Part shown: in pieces, positions 24,301 through 36,900 of the stretch
Layout: every line of letters starts with the position of its first letter
Numbering within the stretch: the first letter of the stretch is position 1
Source: Macquaria australasica
Lineage: Eukaryota; Chordata; Actinopteri; Centrarchiformes; Percichthyidae
Direction of reading: 5' to 3'
DNA: 64,000 nucleotides
NCBI GenBank assembly: GCA_005408345.1
Contig: SEMN01000347.1
Span: forward strand, 434,001 to 498,000
Translations under genes and position numbers: made by a program
Notes under the pieces: generated by a model
The model's input: only the letters and a program-made list of their open reading frames with translations
Databases searched by the model: none
Told to the model about the DNA's origin: nothing

Positions 24301-27053
24301 ACTTGAGTGGATGGACCATGTCCTCTCCTCTCCTCCGACCTCCATTCCTGGAGCGACCCCCCTGGCGATCCATAAATCCAAAGAGTCCACCGCCAAAGAT
24401 GTGAGAGAAGATATCGTCCATCCCTGGGCCACCCCCACCTCCTTCCCGCAAGCCTTGTTCCCCATAGCGGTCATAAAGTTCCTTCTTTTCAGGGTTGGTC
24501 AGCACCTCATAGGCAAAACTGATTTCTTTGAACTATGTTTTGAGAGGACAGAAAACAACAAAAAATGTATCAAGATGCAATTTCAACAGTGGAACCACAC
24601 ATCAAATCAGCAGTAAATTAACTACGGGGCATATACAAAACAGCAACTAGCAGTTTCAACGGACCTAGCAATGCTACAAGAGGGGACTACAGGAGCCTCT
24701 GTAAGAGGACTGAAGGGGTTAACAAAAAATGCACAATAGTCCACAGGACCTAGTGAGATTTCCATTCATCTTTCACCTCAGCTCTGGTGGGAACAAACCT
24801 GATCCACACCTCATCACATGCCCTGCCACTCAACATCCCATATAACCAGTAAAAGCTCCTGGAGTCCGAGATTTGTAAAATGATCATACAGAATTTGATT
24901 TTTTTTAACTCAAATGTTAACAGTCAGTACAAGCACAATTTGTTCATATTACACCACCTAACTTGAACCAGCCATTTCATGAATTATTCAAGTTTTAAGT
25001 ATTAAGATAGAAATGCATTACATTGTTAAATTTGAAAGCTAATAAACTAAGGAAATTCAACAGGATGCCAAAGACTACAATTTAAAACATTGCTGCAGTT
25101 GAATCTGAACCTCTCTGACATTGTGTCAACAGAAATTCAACATGAGTTATGCGTCCATCTCACTGACACTGGAAAGGATGAGCAGGGTAGCAGTGTCTTC
25201 CTTTAACATATACTGCCTCCGGGCTTACTTCCCTCCAGGTGCCATTTCCTATTGCTAACATTGTGATCTCCGGCTGAGAAAATGGCACTCTGCCTTATGG
25301 GGAATGATGGAAGAGAGGCCCTTAATTCTTAACGTTTCCACTAATAATCCCAAAAGGCTTTGGAAGGTCTGTAGGGGGGGGCTTATGAAATTTAACTGCA
25401 TGTTCAAAAGCAAATGAAATAATGTCAGAAGCTAATACCAAGGCTTTAGCCTACTTGCAAAAGAAAACTAAAACGGAAAGCAATTTTAGACCACTCTCTG
25501 AAAATATAATCAGAAATATACATTGATGCTTTATATTCACCAAATACTAGGCATGCGGTCTCCACCAGCATTAGGGAGGGACACGGCTTTGGTGCCAGTC
25601 AGCCCCTCTAAAGAGCCCCTTCTTTAAACCCTCTGGCCATACATACATGCCACTCTAACCTACATAACGCATCACTCATCCACTGCTAAACACGCCTATG
25701 ATGACTAACTTCAGTCGACATTTAAACGAAAGTAGACTGTAATTTCTTACCTTGTCACCAGCATTTGGGTTCTTGTCAGGGTGGTATTCTTTCGCCAGCT
25801 TCCGGTATGCCTAGAAGTACACAAAAGAGGGGGCCGTGTTGGCTAACGTCACTCTCATTGTGGACAGGCTTTGTTGACTGGAATCACACGCCGGCATTAC
25901 TCAGACACACCTGAAGCAACCTTACCTGCTAGCTACGCAATTACGCGCGTCTCCCTGGCGAAACCAGATGTTCCACTAACTAACAGCGACGTGCTCTTAA
26001 ATAACGTTTAATTAATAAAGTTTGCGTCCAGTGGTTTAACGAGTACCTGTCTATCACGTGACGACAGTTACTCACTACCTTTAGCTACAGTATGCCCGCA
26101 ATTATGTTATTATGATGTTGTCGAAATAGGCAGCTCAAAATGTCTGACAATTTAATCGCCAACGGCAACATCTGGGTAATTGCTCGTATGCCAGTTAGCA
26201 TGTCGTGCTAACACTAGCCACACATGGTGTTACGATATCGCGCTAACTAGTTACCAAATGTGACGAGCGTTTTCCACGCCGTCCAACAAAGTTAACCGAG
26301 AGCCTGGAAGCAGAGTTGACAAAATACTGGACACCAAGAACGTGTAACCATTAGTCATAGCTAGGCTAGCGTTCAGCGTTATGTGCCCTGAACTGGCGGT
26401 GAACAAAAACACCCAGGCCCGTAAAAGACGACTCTTCCTACTGACGAGAGGTAACATTACGGTCGAGTTGAAACAGTAACGTTAATCCGAAGACCAAAGC
26501 TCAAGTGGACTTCCCGTGGTCACTGTCACACTCCCTACACGGGCGTGTGTCTGTCGGCTAAGCACCCAGTCGTGTCCGGCCTTGGAGACACAAGCTGCCC
26601 CTCCACAACAACCCCCCCCCCCCGGGCTGGACGAGACCAACACCTGAGCTAAAGCTAACGGGGGTCAGCCGCTTGACTCGGCTCGTCACAAGCCGAGTTA
26701 ACGTCATTTCACCTTCACCTTAGCCGTTTAAGACAATAACACAATTCCAGACTGGCTGTGGATAAAACATGAGAAACAGCCCGATTTCACAGGACCCGTG
26801 GCCATGAAACGGTTCAGCCGCCCCGCCACACGAACATCCAGGCCAGTTAGCAGCTAACGTTAGCTGGCTGCGCACAGCAACGCATTTCCTGATGGCAGCA
26901 ATTACAACAATTTGAAACACAAAACAGAGGCGTGATGTAAATTCGCAGTGTAGCCAGCCTTCCTCGCGTAATTACCTTCTTCAGCTCATTTTCAGTTGCG
27001 GATGGAGCCACTCCGAGGATGTCGTACAGTTTCGTGTCGACAACAGTCGCCAT
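18392..27053 (-). CDS. dnaja2: DnaJ homolog subfamily A member 2 (complete, 9 coding exons)
   Basis: Type I (class A) Hsp40 co-chaperone that stimulates Hsp70 ATPase and delivers unfolded clients in the cytosol; 413 aa against 412 in human as I recall. Coding exons: 27053-26976, 25810-25751, 24532-24303, 24120-24040, 23934-23801, 23704-23508, 20550-20406, 20090-19963, 18580-18392. All introns are GT-AG and phases close. The J domain spans about 8-70 with HPD at 36-38. The Gly/Phe region is about 77-99. Four zinc-binding repeats start at C145 (CSTCNGQG), C161 (CTTCRGRG), C188 (CTDCNGEG) and C204 (CKKCEGKK, the last degenerate, as in the family). Substrate-binding beta domains follow. It ends in CAHQ, a CaaX box for farnesylation. 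A perfect heat-shock element lies 88 bases upstream of the ATG. Teleosts often keep two dnaja2 copies; which one this is cannot be told. Confidence 0.97.
21465..21928. repeat. MITE-like element (GGTTCGGAACC family)
   Basis: The left end (about TACCCCCTTTGCCA) and the right end (reverse complement of TACCCCTTTTCCACC) are imperfect inverted repeats. Inside are GTGCTAGTGCTGG, GGTTCAGAGTTGG and GAACTGGTTCCGAACCGG words, typical of a dispersed fish element as I remember it. It lies in the dnaja2 intron between 20551 and 23507. Confidence 0.6.
26612..26623. repeat. C12 mononucleotide run
   Basis: A run of twelve C followed by GGG lies in dnaja2 intron 1, in the GC-rich region near the promoter. 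Confidence 0.9.
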
Positions 27054-27230
27054 GGTGCTGGGCTGGATGTCGCTCGAGCGGGGAGGCGGACGGACAAAGA
27101 GAAAGCCGGTGCGAAGTGTTTTCCTCACCTCGTGTCTCGGCTTCCGGAAAGTTCGAGGTTCAGTGTGCGAGTGTCCGCTGCTGCCACACACACTACAGGT
27201 CATGTCTTCGTCATATCAAATAGAAAAAAG
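26976..27230 (-). promoter_or_regulatory. dnaja2 promoter / CpG-rich first-exon region
   Basis: The region around the start codon is GC-rich with many CpG dinucleotides (GTCGCTCGAGCGGGGAGGCGGACGG, CTCGTGTCTCGGCTTCCGG), unlike the AT-rich flanks. This fits a CpG-island housekeeping promoter. No TATA box was recognised. The transcription start site is unknown. Confidence 0.55.
27141..27155. promoter_or_regulatory. Perfect three-unit heat-shock element upstream of dnaja2
   Basis: CTTCCGGAAAGTTCG matches nTTCnnGAAnnTTCn, the canonical HSF1 trimer site, at every fixed base. It lies 88 bases upstream of the dnaja2 ATG. The overlapping CCGGAAG on the minus strand is also a consensus ETS-factor core, so the site may serve either or both. 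The match is visible; the function is inferred. Confidence 0.65.
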
Positions 27231-30200
27231 CATATAAAGTACATGTGAATAAATGATATGCTGCTTGATAAACTGCACATCACACCACATCAGTGAAGTG
27301 AACTCAATTATACAGAGGAGGAGAAGAAATATTCAGATATTTTACTTAAGTAAAAGTAGCACTACTTGGCTACATTGTAAAATACTCTATTACAAGTAAA
27401 AGTCCTGCATTCAAAATAGCATCTAACATAAAGGAACCAAAAGTAAAAGTATTCATTAGCAGAATGGCCCATTTCAGACTCATATATATATATTATATTA
27501 CTGGATTATAATTAGTGATGCATTAATGTGTACCTCACTTTAATGCTGTAGCCGGTATAGGTGGGGCTAATTTTAATTATTTCATATACTGCTGGGTAAC
27601 GTGACCTATAATAACATATCATAATTTATTAGTTGATTTATATTTTGTATTAAAAATCTAAATCTGTGAAGTTACCAGTAGCAACTAAAGTGGAGTAAAA
27701 AGTACAACATTTGCCTCTAGAATCTAGTGGAGTTGAAGTATACAATAGCATAAAATGGAAATACTCAAGTAAAGTACAAGTATCTCAAAATTGTAGTACA
27801 GTACATGAGTAAATGTGCTTAGTTACATTCCACCATTAGCTAGCCATCTACTACCTTTACAACAGATAACATGTGGTGTGTAATAACAATTCATCTCCCT
27901 GCTTGGCCGTTGAAAATTTGGATGGTTGGGATGTTTTTTTTTTTTGTGGTTTTGTTTTATGCATGTGGGTGTGGCGCCCTAAACAGCCGTTAAATGTAGT
28001 ATGCCTCAGGTGTACTCTGTGCATCTGCTTTCTGTTTATGCTTGTGTGTTGGGGGAATGCATGTAATGTTTTCGTGCTGTATCATTGTGTCCCACTCTGT
28101 TTTGCTTCATTATGAAATGCAGTGAGAAGTTTGTTTTTGACAGCTGCATCTCAATTAATTTCAAATTGTAACACATGTAACACTGATAATGTATCTAACA
28201 GAATATGACAAGCTGTTTATTCATATGTTAACTTGACCAGATTAACACTGTAGATGTTGTCATTCATTTGACCTGTCAAAACCCTAGGCTAATTCAATAT
28301 ATCTCTCATTACACACCTCAAAATGATGTGTTGAAGAGATTCAACACTTTTACAATGAAGTTTTATGGAGTCTCCAAATGGATATAAATTAAATTTTGAA
28401 TTTAGTTAATTAATTCAAACTACTAAAGAGTGACTTGTAATAAGTCAAATTTAAGATTTCTCCCCTGCTAACTAGTCCTAACTTCAATTAAGGATATTTT
28501 TCATTTTACAAATAAAGATATCTCATTTATACTTTTTGACAAAAAAAATAGGATATTACTTTTCACAAAGCATTATTAATATATTAAGCTGATAGTGTGA
28601 CAAGTTTTAAATTATTTGAATTACAAATCAACAGTTCTTTAAAGATAATTTACAAATGTTTTCTATCTTTAAAGGAGTTCTGACATATCTTATTTGGCAG
28701 ATATCTTCATGCATCATTCTGACTAGTGGGAATGTATTTACGGGCAAGCTATCATTCATTATGTATCTGACTCATCCAAATGATGTTGTTCATATCACTT
28801 GTCGTATTGTGTAGAAAAACTGTGCTTCGTGTCCAGACTGTTGTTTTAGCTCTTCATTATCAGCAGATAAAATAATAATAAAATGACTGTAAAAATACAC
28901 AGCAAGGATAATATTTTAATTCCAAGTAAATCCCACAGTATCTTATGTAATTTGCAGCTAATCGTGTGAATTGTGCACATAAATAATGGCATAGTATTGA
29001 GTAAGGGATGTATAACCTTGTGCATTCAACAGCTCAATTTATTTGTCGGAGTAATCCTCAGGTTAACAGTTATTTTAATTGTAAGTTATTTATGAGACTT
29101 TAATCTGCTGCTCAGCAATATCTGACTATCATCCCAGCATAATGTATTATCATACATCTAGACTACCTTAATGTTCCTGGGATTACATGCATCTGTGTCA
29201 CAGAGGACCACATCAGCAGAGCCTAATGCATATGGCTGTGAGTATCTGAAGGTGATACATATTTAAAATGGTGCCTTGAGCATTAGACAAGACAAATGCA
29301 TCATGACAGCAAAGGAGAGGGTGAGTGGAATTTGTGCTGTAACAGAGTGAGTGGCAGACAGAAAAAAGTGCTGCAAACTTATTTTATGGTTGAAAGTCAA
29401 GAGGATCTGCACCGTCTTTATGCCTTTTGTTCAATAATCTTTGAAGCAGAACCAATCATATCACAACAATTGGAATTAATCAGCCTTAAATCCTGTAGAT
29501 TCAACCCTACATCTTATGGTTCATACAGTCCAGCAAATTAATTATGCTCAAAGCATTTTTGCATGTAAATATTTATTTCACCTTGTCTAGGTTGTTTCTT
29601 TTCCATCTGCATGTCACAATGTGCGTCTTACCTTGCTGCAACATCTCCAGCCTATGGGTGGTGCCATTTTCATCTTTCTTGGTCATAGTGAACAGAAAAG
29701 CTCATACAGGGAGGCGAGTAAACTCTCGTTTAATTCAATAGAATGAAATTATACAACCAGTGGTTAAAATCATAAATGAGAACCATATAGGCTACATGTC
29801 TGTCTCTTTAGGGAAACAGGTTGTGCTTGTTTTACACACTCAGTTCATGGGGAAATTGAGAAATTACATTTTCTCTTGGTAAGGTTCAGGAGTGGGATGG
29901 ATGCTTTTTTGATTCAGTCCAGGTCTCACAACCAAATATTTCATATCCCATAAACGATCACTCATAGCCTGAATGCCCATGTGCTGTAAAGCTCACAGAG
30001 CAGAAATAGACTGTTTTCTCAATTTCTTACCAAAATAAGACTCTAAGTCTCTTCATGTGCTCTTCCTGAGGAGAGACTGAATGGAGCATACCCTCTGTTT
30101 ATGTGTGAGGTAACCATGAAAACTACATAATTATTATAGTAACATCACATCATTATCATTGTCATTATCATCATATTTCTGATCATCATCATCAACAGCA

Positions 30201-30909
30201 ACTTCGTCAACAGCTTCATCCTCCTCATCATGTCATGGATAAGTCATCTTCATAAAATCATCTGAGCAACATTTGAAAAAGATTAAAGAGTTAAAAGCCA
30301 AGCATCATCATGAGGCTGGATATATACTGGTTTTTAACAGTACAGTACACTGACAAAAATAAAGACTCAAATTATTAGAGGACGCACTATATATCATATA
30401 TCTGTGCATGGCAGGTGAATACATGTAAAAACTCAGTCTAGGTCATCTCTTCGTCTTTCTCCCTCCCTGTTTCTGAGTGGTTTCCTAGTCTTCTAGGCAA
30501 CCAAACAGAGAGAAGTCTGGGTCTGCATGCGAGAACTCTCTTCTTACATGTCTTCTGAAAAGGAGAGATTAAATAAGTATAAGAGTGGAGGAGAGACGAG
30601 ATGCCTCCCTTAAAATCCATTGGTATCCTGAAGAATAGAACCAATAGTTTCCTATATGTTTTCCCGCTTTTTGTTCCTTGATTCTTGTCTGCCAATTTCC
30701 CAAACTTTCGGACGAGACTTTGAGAGGAGAAGATCCGTAAATGTTACTTTTAATACTGCTTTGAAAGCAAAGGCAGAAGAGGGCAGAGGAGTGATCAATT
30801 TAAGATTATTATAACTCTCCTGTCTTCTCTTCTTCCTTCTCTTCTTTTGGTGAATGAAATGTGAGCTCTTTCTGCATTCTCCTTCTCCTTTTCTTCCTCC
30901 CTTCACCCT
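27231..30909. other. Interval between dnaja2 promoter and neto2 stop codon
   Basis: It holds a long 'TTTACTTAAG' repeat (about 27314-27839) and then AT-rich, mostly non-repetitive DNA, ending in the neto2 3' untranslated region. Minus-strand AATAAA candidates occur at 29572-29577 and 29038-29043. An ATC/ATT-rich low-complexity patch lies at about 30120-30240, and the last 500 bases before 30909 are purine-rich on the minus strand. No coding exon was supported. Confidence 0.45.
27314..27839. repeat. Long copy of the 'TTTACTTAAGTAAAAG' teleost repeat
   Basis: It runs from GAAATATTCAGATATTTTAC through repeated AAGTAAAAGT/TACAAGTA words to GTTACATTCCACCATTAG. The ends are short inverted repeats (TGGTGGAA-type). 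Related copies lie at about 13185 and 56745. It is probably a non-autonomous DNA element; the class is not certain. Confidence 0.7.
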
Positions 30910-33900
30910 CTAGAAGTCCATGGACATAGAACGCTGTTGCGGGTCAACCATGGTGGTACTGTTACGAGCGCTGTTGCCGCGGATACTGAGGGTTCCGCAG
31001 GCTCCTGCCATCCCACCACCGATGCCTCCAGCGATGCCACTAGGCCCCGCCATACCCATTCCCCCTGCCATCGCCACTCCTCCCGTTATCCCCACTGCTC
31101 CTCCAATCCCTCCTCCTGCAATCCCTGAAGCTCCTCCTCCTCCCATTGCTCCTCCACCTGTGGCTCCTCCTCCCACTCCTCCTCCACCACGCCCATAAAT
31201 CTCACACGGTATCTCCTCTGTGACTCGGTCCTCAATGACCTGCTGGTCGCAGTCGTGAGTCTGTGAGTGCTGCTTGTAGCCGTAGCAGCTCTTCTTGTAG
31301 CTGGCCGTGGAGTTGAAAGTCTTCATGGGTGGGGGCTTGGAGAAGTCGTTGTGGTAGGACAGCTCCATGGAGCTCAAGGTGGTGCGGCTGTGCTTCATAC
31401 TGCCGCCGCCGGTAGCCACTGAGGCTTGCGAGCCGCAGTGGTGCTCGTGGACACAACGGGACATGGTGGAGGAGCGCCGCAGCTTGTGGAAGCTGTCCAT
31501 CTCCTCAGACAGGTCGGCTAAATCGGACGATATCTCTTTGTCACGTAGAGAGAAGAGCTCGTAGTGGGGCGGGTCGAAGACCTCCTGGAAGCCCGCCTTG
31601 TTGAAAACACCAGGCCGACGAGCTACGACCTTAAAAAGAAGAAGAAGATCCATTCAGTTACATTTTAGTGATTAGCAGGCTACTAGTTTCCACACTGACA
31701 TGAGTATATATCAAGACAACAGAAGGAATAACACTGAAGATTTACAACTGTCAGAAAACAATAAATGCACTACTTTAAGGGCCCTGAAAACCTATTTTCT
31801 CAGCTTCTTTATATGAGTGAGGAGGTCCAACATAAACAAAGAGCTTTTGCCAAATTTCTGTATTTGTTGTTTTGTTCATACTTTTCTTACTGTTTTTAAG
31901 TGGGTGGAGTTCAGCTGGAAAAAGGGACGTGACATAGTTCTGTGCACCAATCACAGTTTAAAAACATTTCAACCAGAATCTGATGACAGTTGGTAGGTTG
32001 CTGCTTATGTTGCCAGACCACTGCCAATCAAATCTGATCAACAAATATACCTATAATACTTTTGATTTGAAATCAAGATTTCAGGGTCTTTAAGATTTAA
32101 AGTTTAGAAAGGTGGTGCGAGGAAAGTAGTGAAAGGCAATTTCCAGCCTCAGACAGCTCTTAAACATACATTGCCTCTTTGAATTTTGGTGCTATATTTT
32201 TCTTATTAATGGATAATCAACAAAATACACACTTGTTCGCTAGTGTATCTTTTACACATATGTAAAACATTAGAGCCACCATTTTGCACAATGTTGAGCA
32301 GTCATACTGGGCAAAATCCATTACAGAGGAGTAGGAGGAGGAGGTAAATTTCAGTAGCCTCAATAGACCAGCCATAATGAAATGGGCATTGGAAATCACA
32401 AACTGAAGTAAAAATAGATGCGGGCAGGTGAATAGAAAACTGGTTAAACCAACAAGAAAATCAACTTGAAACTAAACATCTCCTGTGATACTGCCACAGT
32501 CTGTCTCTCTGTCCCTCCTCTCCAGCCACATTCCTAATTCCCCAGGCCCCTTCATAGCAATTTTCCATCCATCCACCAGATGCCCTCGGACTTTCCCTCC
32601 TTTCCCTATCACCTGACTGCCCAACCCATTTAAACACTTGTTCCCACTTCCTTAAAACTATTTATTGCCATTCCCTACCTGTCCACCAGGTGCCCTCAGA
32701 CCTTTTCACCTGACCTTCTGCTCATTCACCTGCTCACCTGTTGTCACTTACCTCATCAGTCACTCACGACATATACCAGCCCAGATCCTTTGTTACTTTG
32801 TCAGTTCGTTCTAGTTGCTATCTTGCCTTGTGTTTTTGCTTTCGACCTTCTGTGACCCAAAACGGACCTGAACCTGCCCACCTGTTACCTATCCACCTGC
32901 CTGCCTACCTGTATGCTGTTAACATCAATAAATCACTGAAGTCCTCCTGCTGCCTCCTCTGTCTGCATTTGTGTCCTTCCCCTGTTGCCACTCTCCCTCA
33001 CCGCTGTGACATCTCCAGAGCTACATGTGCCCCCATCTGGTCTGGAATCCCACCATCGCTTTCAATTATGTGTCTCTTCTTCTCTGGCTTGGTCTGCTTT
33101 CCTGCTGAACCGCAAGGTCAACAACAAAAGGATGAGTTACCTTTTTCCTTGGCTGTTTCATCTGGACCAGGATGGAGATGATGAGAAGAACCAGAACTAT
33201 GCCCGATGAGACACCTATGACAGTGCCATGAGTCTTAGTGATCTGATGAAAAAGCCCCTTAGATCGCTTCTCTGGAGGGGGAAGAAGAAAGAGTAAGAAC
33301 AACAAAAAAAGTAATAGAAAGAAAAATAGAATAGCAACCTTGAAAACCTGCAAAAATAAATCCTAATTAACCATTATAACCACAATTGGAAATAGTTGGC
33401 AGAAAGAAGACGATCACCTTTGCAGTGGTTTTCATCCCATGGGTAGACACAGTTCTGAACCCCATTGCACACCAAGGAGTTGTTAATACACATGTTGCTG
33501 TGGCAGAAGAATGTATTGGCTGAACAGGGGGCTGCAGGCAAAAGACAACACACAGAGATAATGGAATTTAGAAAAAACATCAGGAAAACAGCTGCCTAAC
33601 AGTGCTGAGTAAAAGATGACTACACTGTGAAAAGGACTGGAAGCTATTTTGATGATAATAACAATAAAACAATAACAATAAAAGATCAATAATTTGGCTG
33701 TAGAGGTCTCTAGCGGCATGTAATAAAAGATATAATGTTCTATTATTTCTTGCGGTCTAATGGAGACGGTCCACACCAGGCCATACATTATCATTTCCTG
33801 CAGACACAACATCAGGGGGTGATGAGGGGAGGAGATGGCAGCTTCACTGAGCTGCAGCCTTCATGTCAAGGGAGCTTGAGAAGCAGGAGACAGAGGGGGA

Positions 33901-36900
33901 GAGGAGTTGGAAGGGTGGAGAGCTGGAAAACTCGGAGTAGGCAGAGAGGAGGAATATGGAAAAGATGAAAAGAAAGGCAGGGGGTGGGGTGGCTGTAGAA
34001 ATGGCTTCGGGCCATCATGGGGTGCAGCTGGTCAGGCAGGTGCCGCGAGATGCCCTACATTAAAGTGACTGTTAGCATATCAAGGCTGCGAAGGCAGAGA
34101 CAGAGATGACTAGTAATTGATGCTGGCTGCTGGGCTCAGGAGATCGATGCACTGCCAGTCAGAAGGAAGAGCTGCAAGGCTGAGGGAAGATTCAGACGCC
34201 TGGTGTTTTGATATAGGAACCTGGAAGTTGGTTGGTTGAAAAGCAGTGGCATAATATTTCATGTGTCCTATAGTGTGATTCCCCCCCCATCAGGCCTGAA
34301 GAATTGTGTAGCAGGAAGACAAAAAAATTACCATTGATCATTAACACTGTTTTTGTGGTTGACAGTTCTTTTTTCTGCTTTGATATATTGGAGGATGAAC
34401 AAGAATCAAACACAGACCTCCCATATAACTATCAACCATGTTTAACAGTTTCAAAGTAATCTTAATTTATATGGAATCAGATTTGTGTAAAAAAAAAAAC
34501 AACTTCTTAAATATCAAGCAATAATAAGAATTTGAGAGAGAATAAATCTCACTGAAGCAAAAAGAAATGTCATCTCAAAAGTAAAACTTGCAAACAAATT
34601 ATTTGTGTAATGGTGTAAACTACTTTTTTGAACATATATGTCCTTTTGTTTACAGCTTCCTCTGCTTCTTTCTCAATGATCACACTTTTGCCCTCACTGT
34701 CTCTTTGTGGTTACACTGCCAGCTCTCTCTTTGCGCTGCCTGACTTGTCGTTCTGACACAAACCTCTTGCATAGGCGGGTTTTTTTCCAGGGGTGCGTCC
34801 CCATTGACTAATGAGTTTTGAGTGAGAGCTCAGTGCCCCAGACGAAGTTAGCTTTACTTCTTGTTAGATTTTTTTGACACAAATCTGATTCCATAAATTT
34901 ACCCTCAATACAAAGCAAACTAGTCCTGGAGATGATATTCAAGAACTAGACAGGCTGATTGATGTCTAGATCTAAAGTCCAACCCTTTGTTAGGTCTAAC
35001 ACACAAAAAAATGTCCAAGACAAAAGACAGAATCTTTCTGAAACCTTCCTCTGGTTAAATAAAGAGCCGTATGTATGAAATTACATTTTTGCCATTTTGA
35101 GGTGTTGACAACAACAAGATACTAATTTGAGATATAAGATTAAAGAATAGTCTTTTTGTTACCCCTCTTCTACTGAGTCAAGTCAAGACTGTTTTATTTA
35201 TATAGCTCAAAATCATAAATCACAAATTGGCCTCGAAGGGGCTTTACAGTCTGTACAGCATACGACACCTATCTATCCTCAGACTTTCATTTCAGATTTA
35301 GGACAAACTCACCCCCAAAAAACCTTCAAAAAAATGGAAGAAATCTCAGCAAGAGCAACAGAAGAAGAATCCCTCTTCCAGGGACATGCAACAGATGTCG
35401 TGGGTAGAGTTGACCAAAATAACAGCAGTAAAATTATAATATGGAAAATCAGAATGACAATATTAGCTAGACTGATTTCAAAAATATGTGAAGAACATTT
35501 GATCCAGGAGGATGTTGATCAACTTGAACGTGATGCTAAAACAGAAGTCACACAACCTCCTCTCTACCACGAAATCCGAGTCAAAAAGGTTTTTTTCTTT
35601 TTTATCAGACCATCATGGCCAGAGAATGCCTGTACAGCACAACCTCACAGTCTCTTCCAAACGGCACTCGCATAGACAAATCTTGTACACACAGTACAGT
35701 ATAATATTCAACCTGTCTCTTCAGTCCTCCAAACTGTCCTTCCCCAGCCCCTTTGACAAAAATTTTTCACCTCTCGTTTTTCTTTTTCATACGCACAGGC
35801 TTTAGCAGCCTCAGACACACTCTGAGTCTTTATCACAGCTGAAACAGACTGCGGTCCGCTCCACCAGCTTTGCCGCTGCTCCGAGGTCCACTGTGATGAG
35901 AGCTCTGAGCCTCCGCTTCCCTTTCCACCCATGCTTCCTCTGCCTCAGGGTTAAATCATTTTGACAAGACATGTGTATGTGTGTGTAAGGATATGTATGA
36001 AATAGTGTGCTGGAGTGTCCACCCTATCTATCTCCCAGTGAGCCTGTAGACGTGGTCGCTCCCCTGACACTATGATCACTTCCACACTGATTGTGCGTCT
36101 ACCCGTCTTCAAAATGTAGCCTCTCGCAGGGTGTCAACAACGCTTCCCCCTTTTACCTCCTGTGTGTGCGTGGATGTGAGCGCATGTGTGTATGATGAAG
36201 TTTTAATATGTCTGGTTTACATGTCAGAGGGGGGTTCTGTGGGAAGATTAGAGCACATTAAGGATGATGGAGTGCGAAAGGCAAAACTCATCTTGTTCTG
36301 TGAGTGACAAAGATTAATGGTTCCCTCTGACCTCCAAGCAGACTTCAGTCGCTGACTCTGACCAAATAAAGTTTGGGAGTTATTCAAGAGACTTCAGACT
36401 TCTGAGATGAACTGTGTGATCAGAATTAATGAGGATCCAAATGGTCTTAAGGACTCGCAGAGTGAAAAAAACAAAAAAAACCCACCCTTGCTGAATTTAA
36501 AAGGCCATTAAGTTCTGACTGCAATGGTTATGGGTTGGCTGATGAAAACAACATTAGCATTCACCCAGGGTTTGGGAAGTGTGCAGGAGAATGTGGCAAT
36601 TAATATCTCAGTCTATTCAGGCATTTAATGAAAATATTATGGTATGCTAACAGAAAAACTGTATGGCATGGCAATTCCTGCTACTTTATGTGCAACCTTT
36701 TTGTTTGAAAGTTTCTTGTCCTTCGAAAACGATAAAGCTTAATGTATAATTACTTCCAGTAGATCCATTAACCCTACTCAGCTATTCTTTTCGCCCAGAT
36801 AGATAAATCCCTATTTTCCTGTTATAAGTGACCTATAATAAGCACAGTATCATGCTGTGACATGCATATCGAGAAATGATTTAATTCTTTGTTATTTACA

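Noticed and set aside
30920..31198. Proline-rich plus-strand frame
   Set aside because: It is the antisense of the glycine-rich neto2 tract (GGN read backwards gives CCN). It has no other support.
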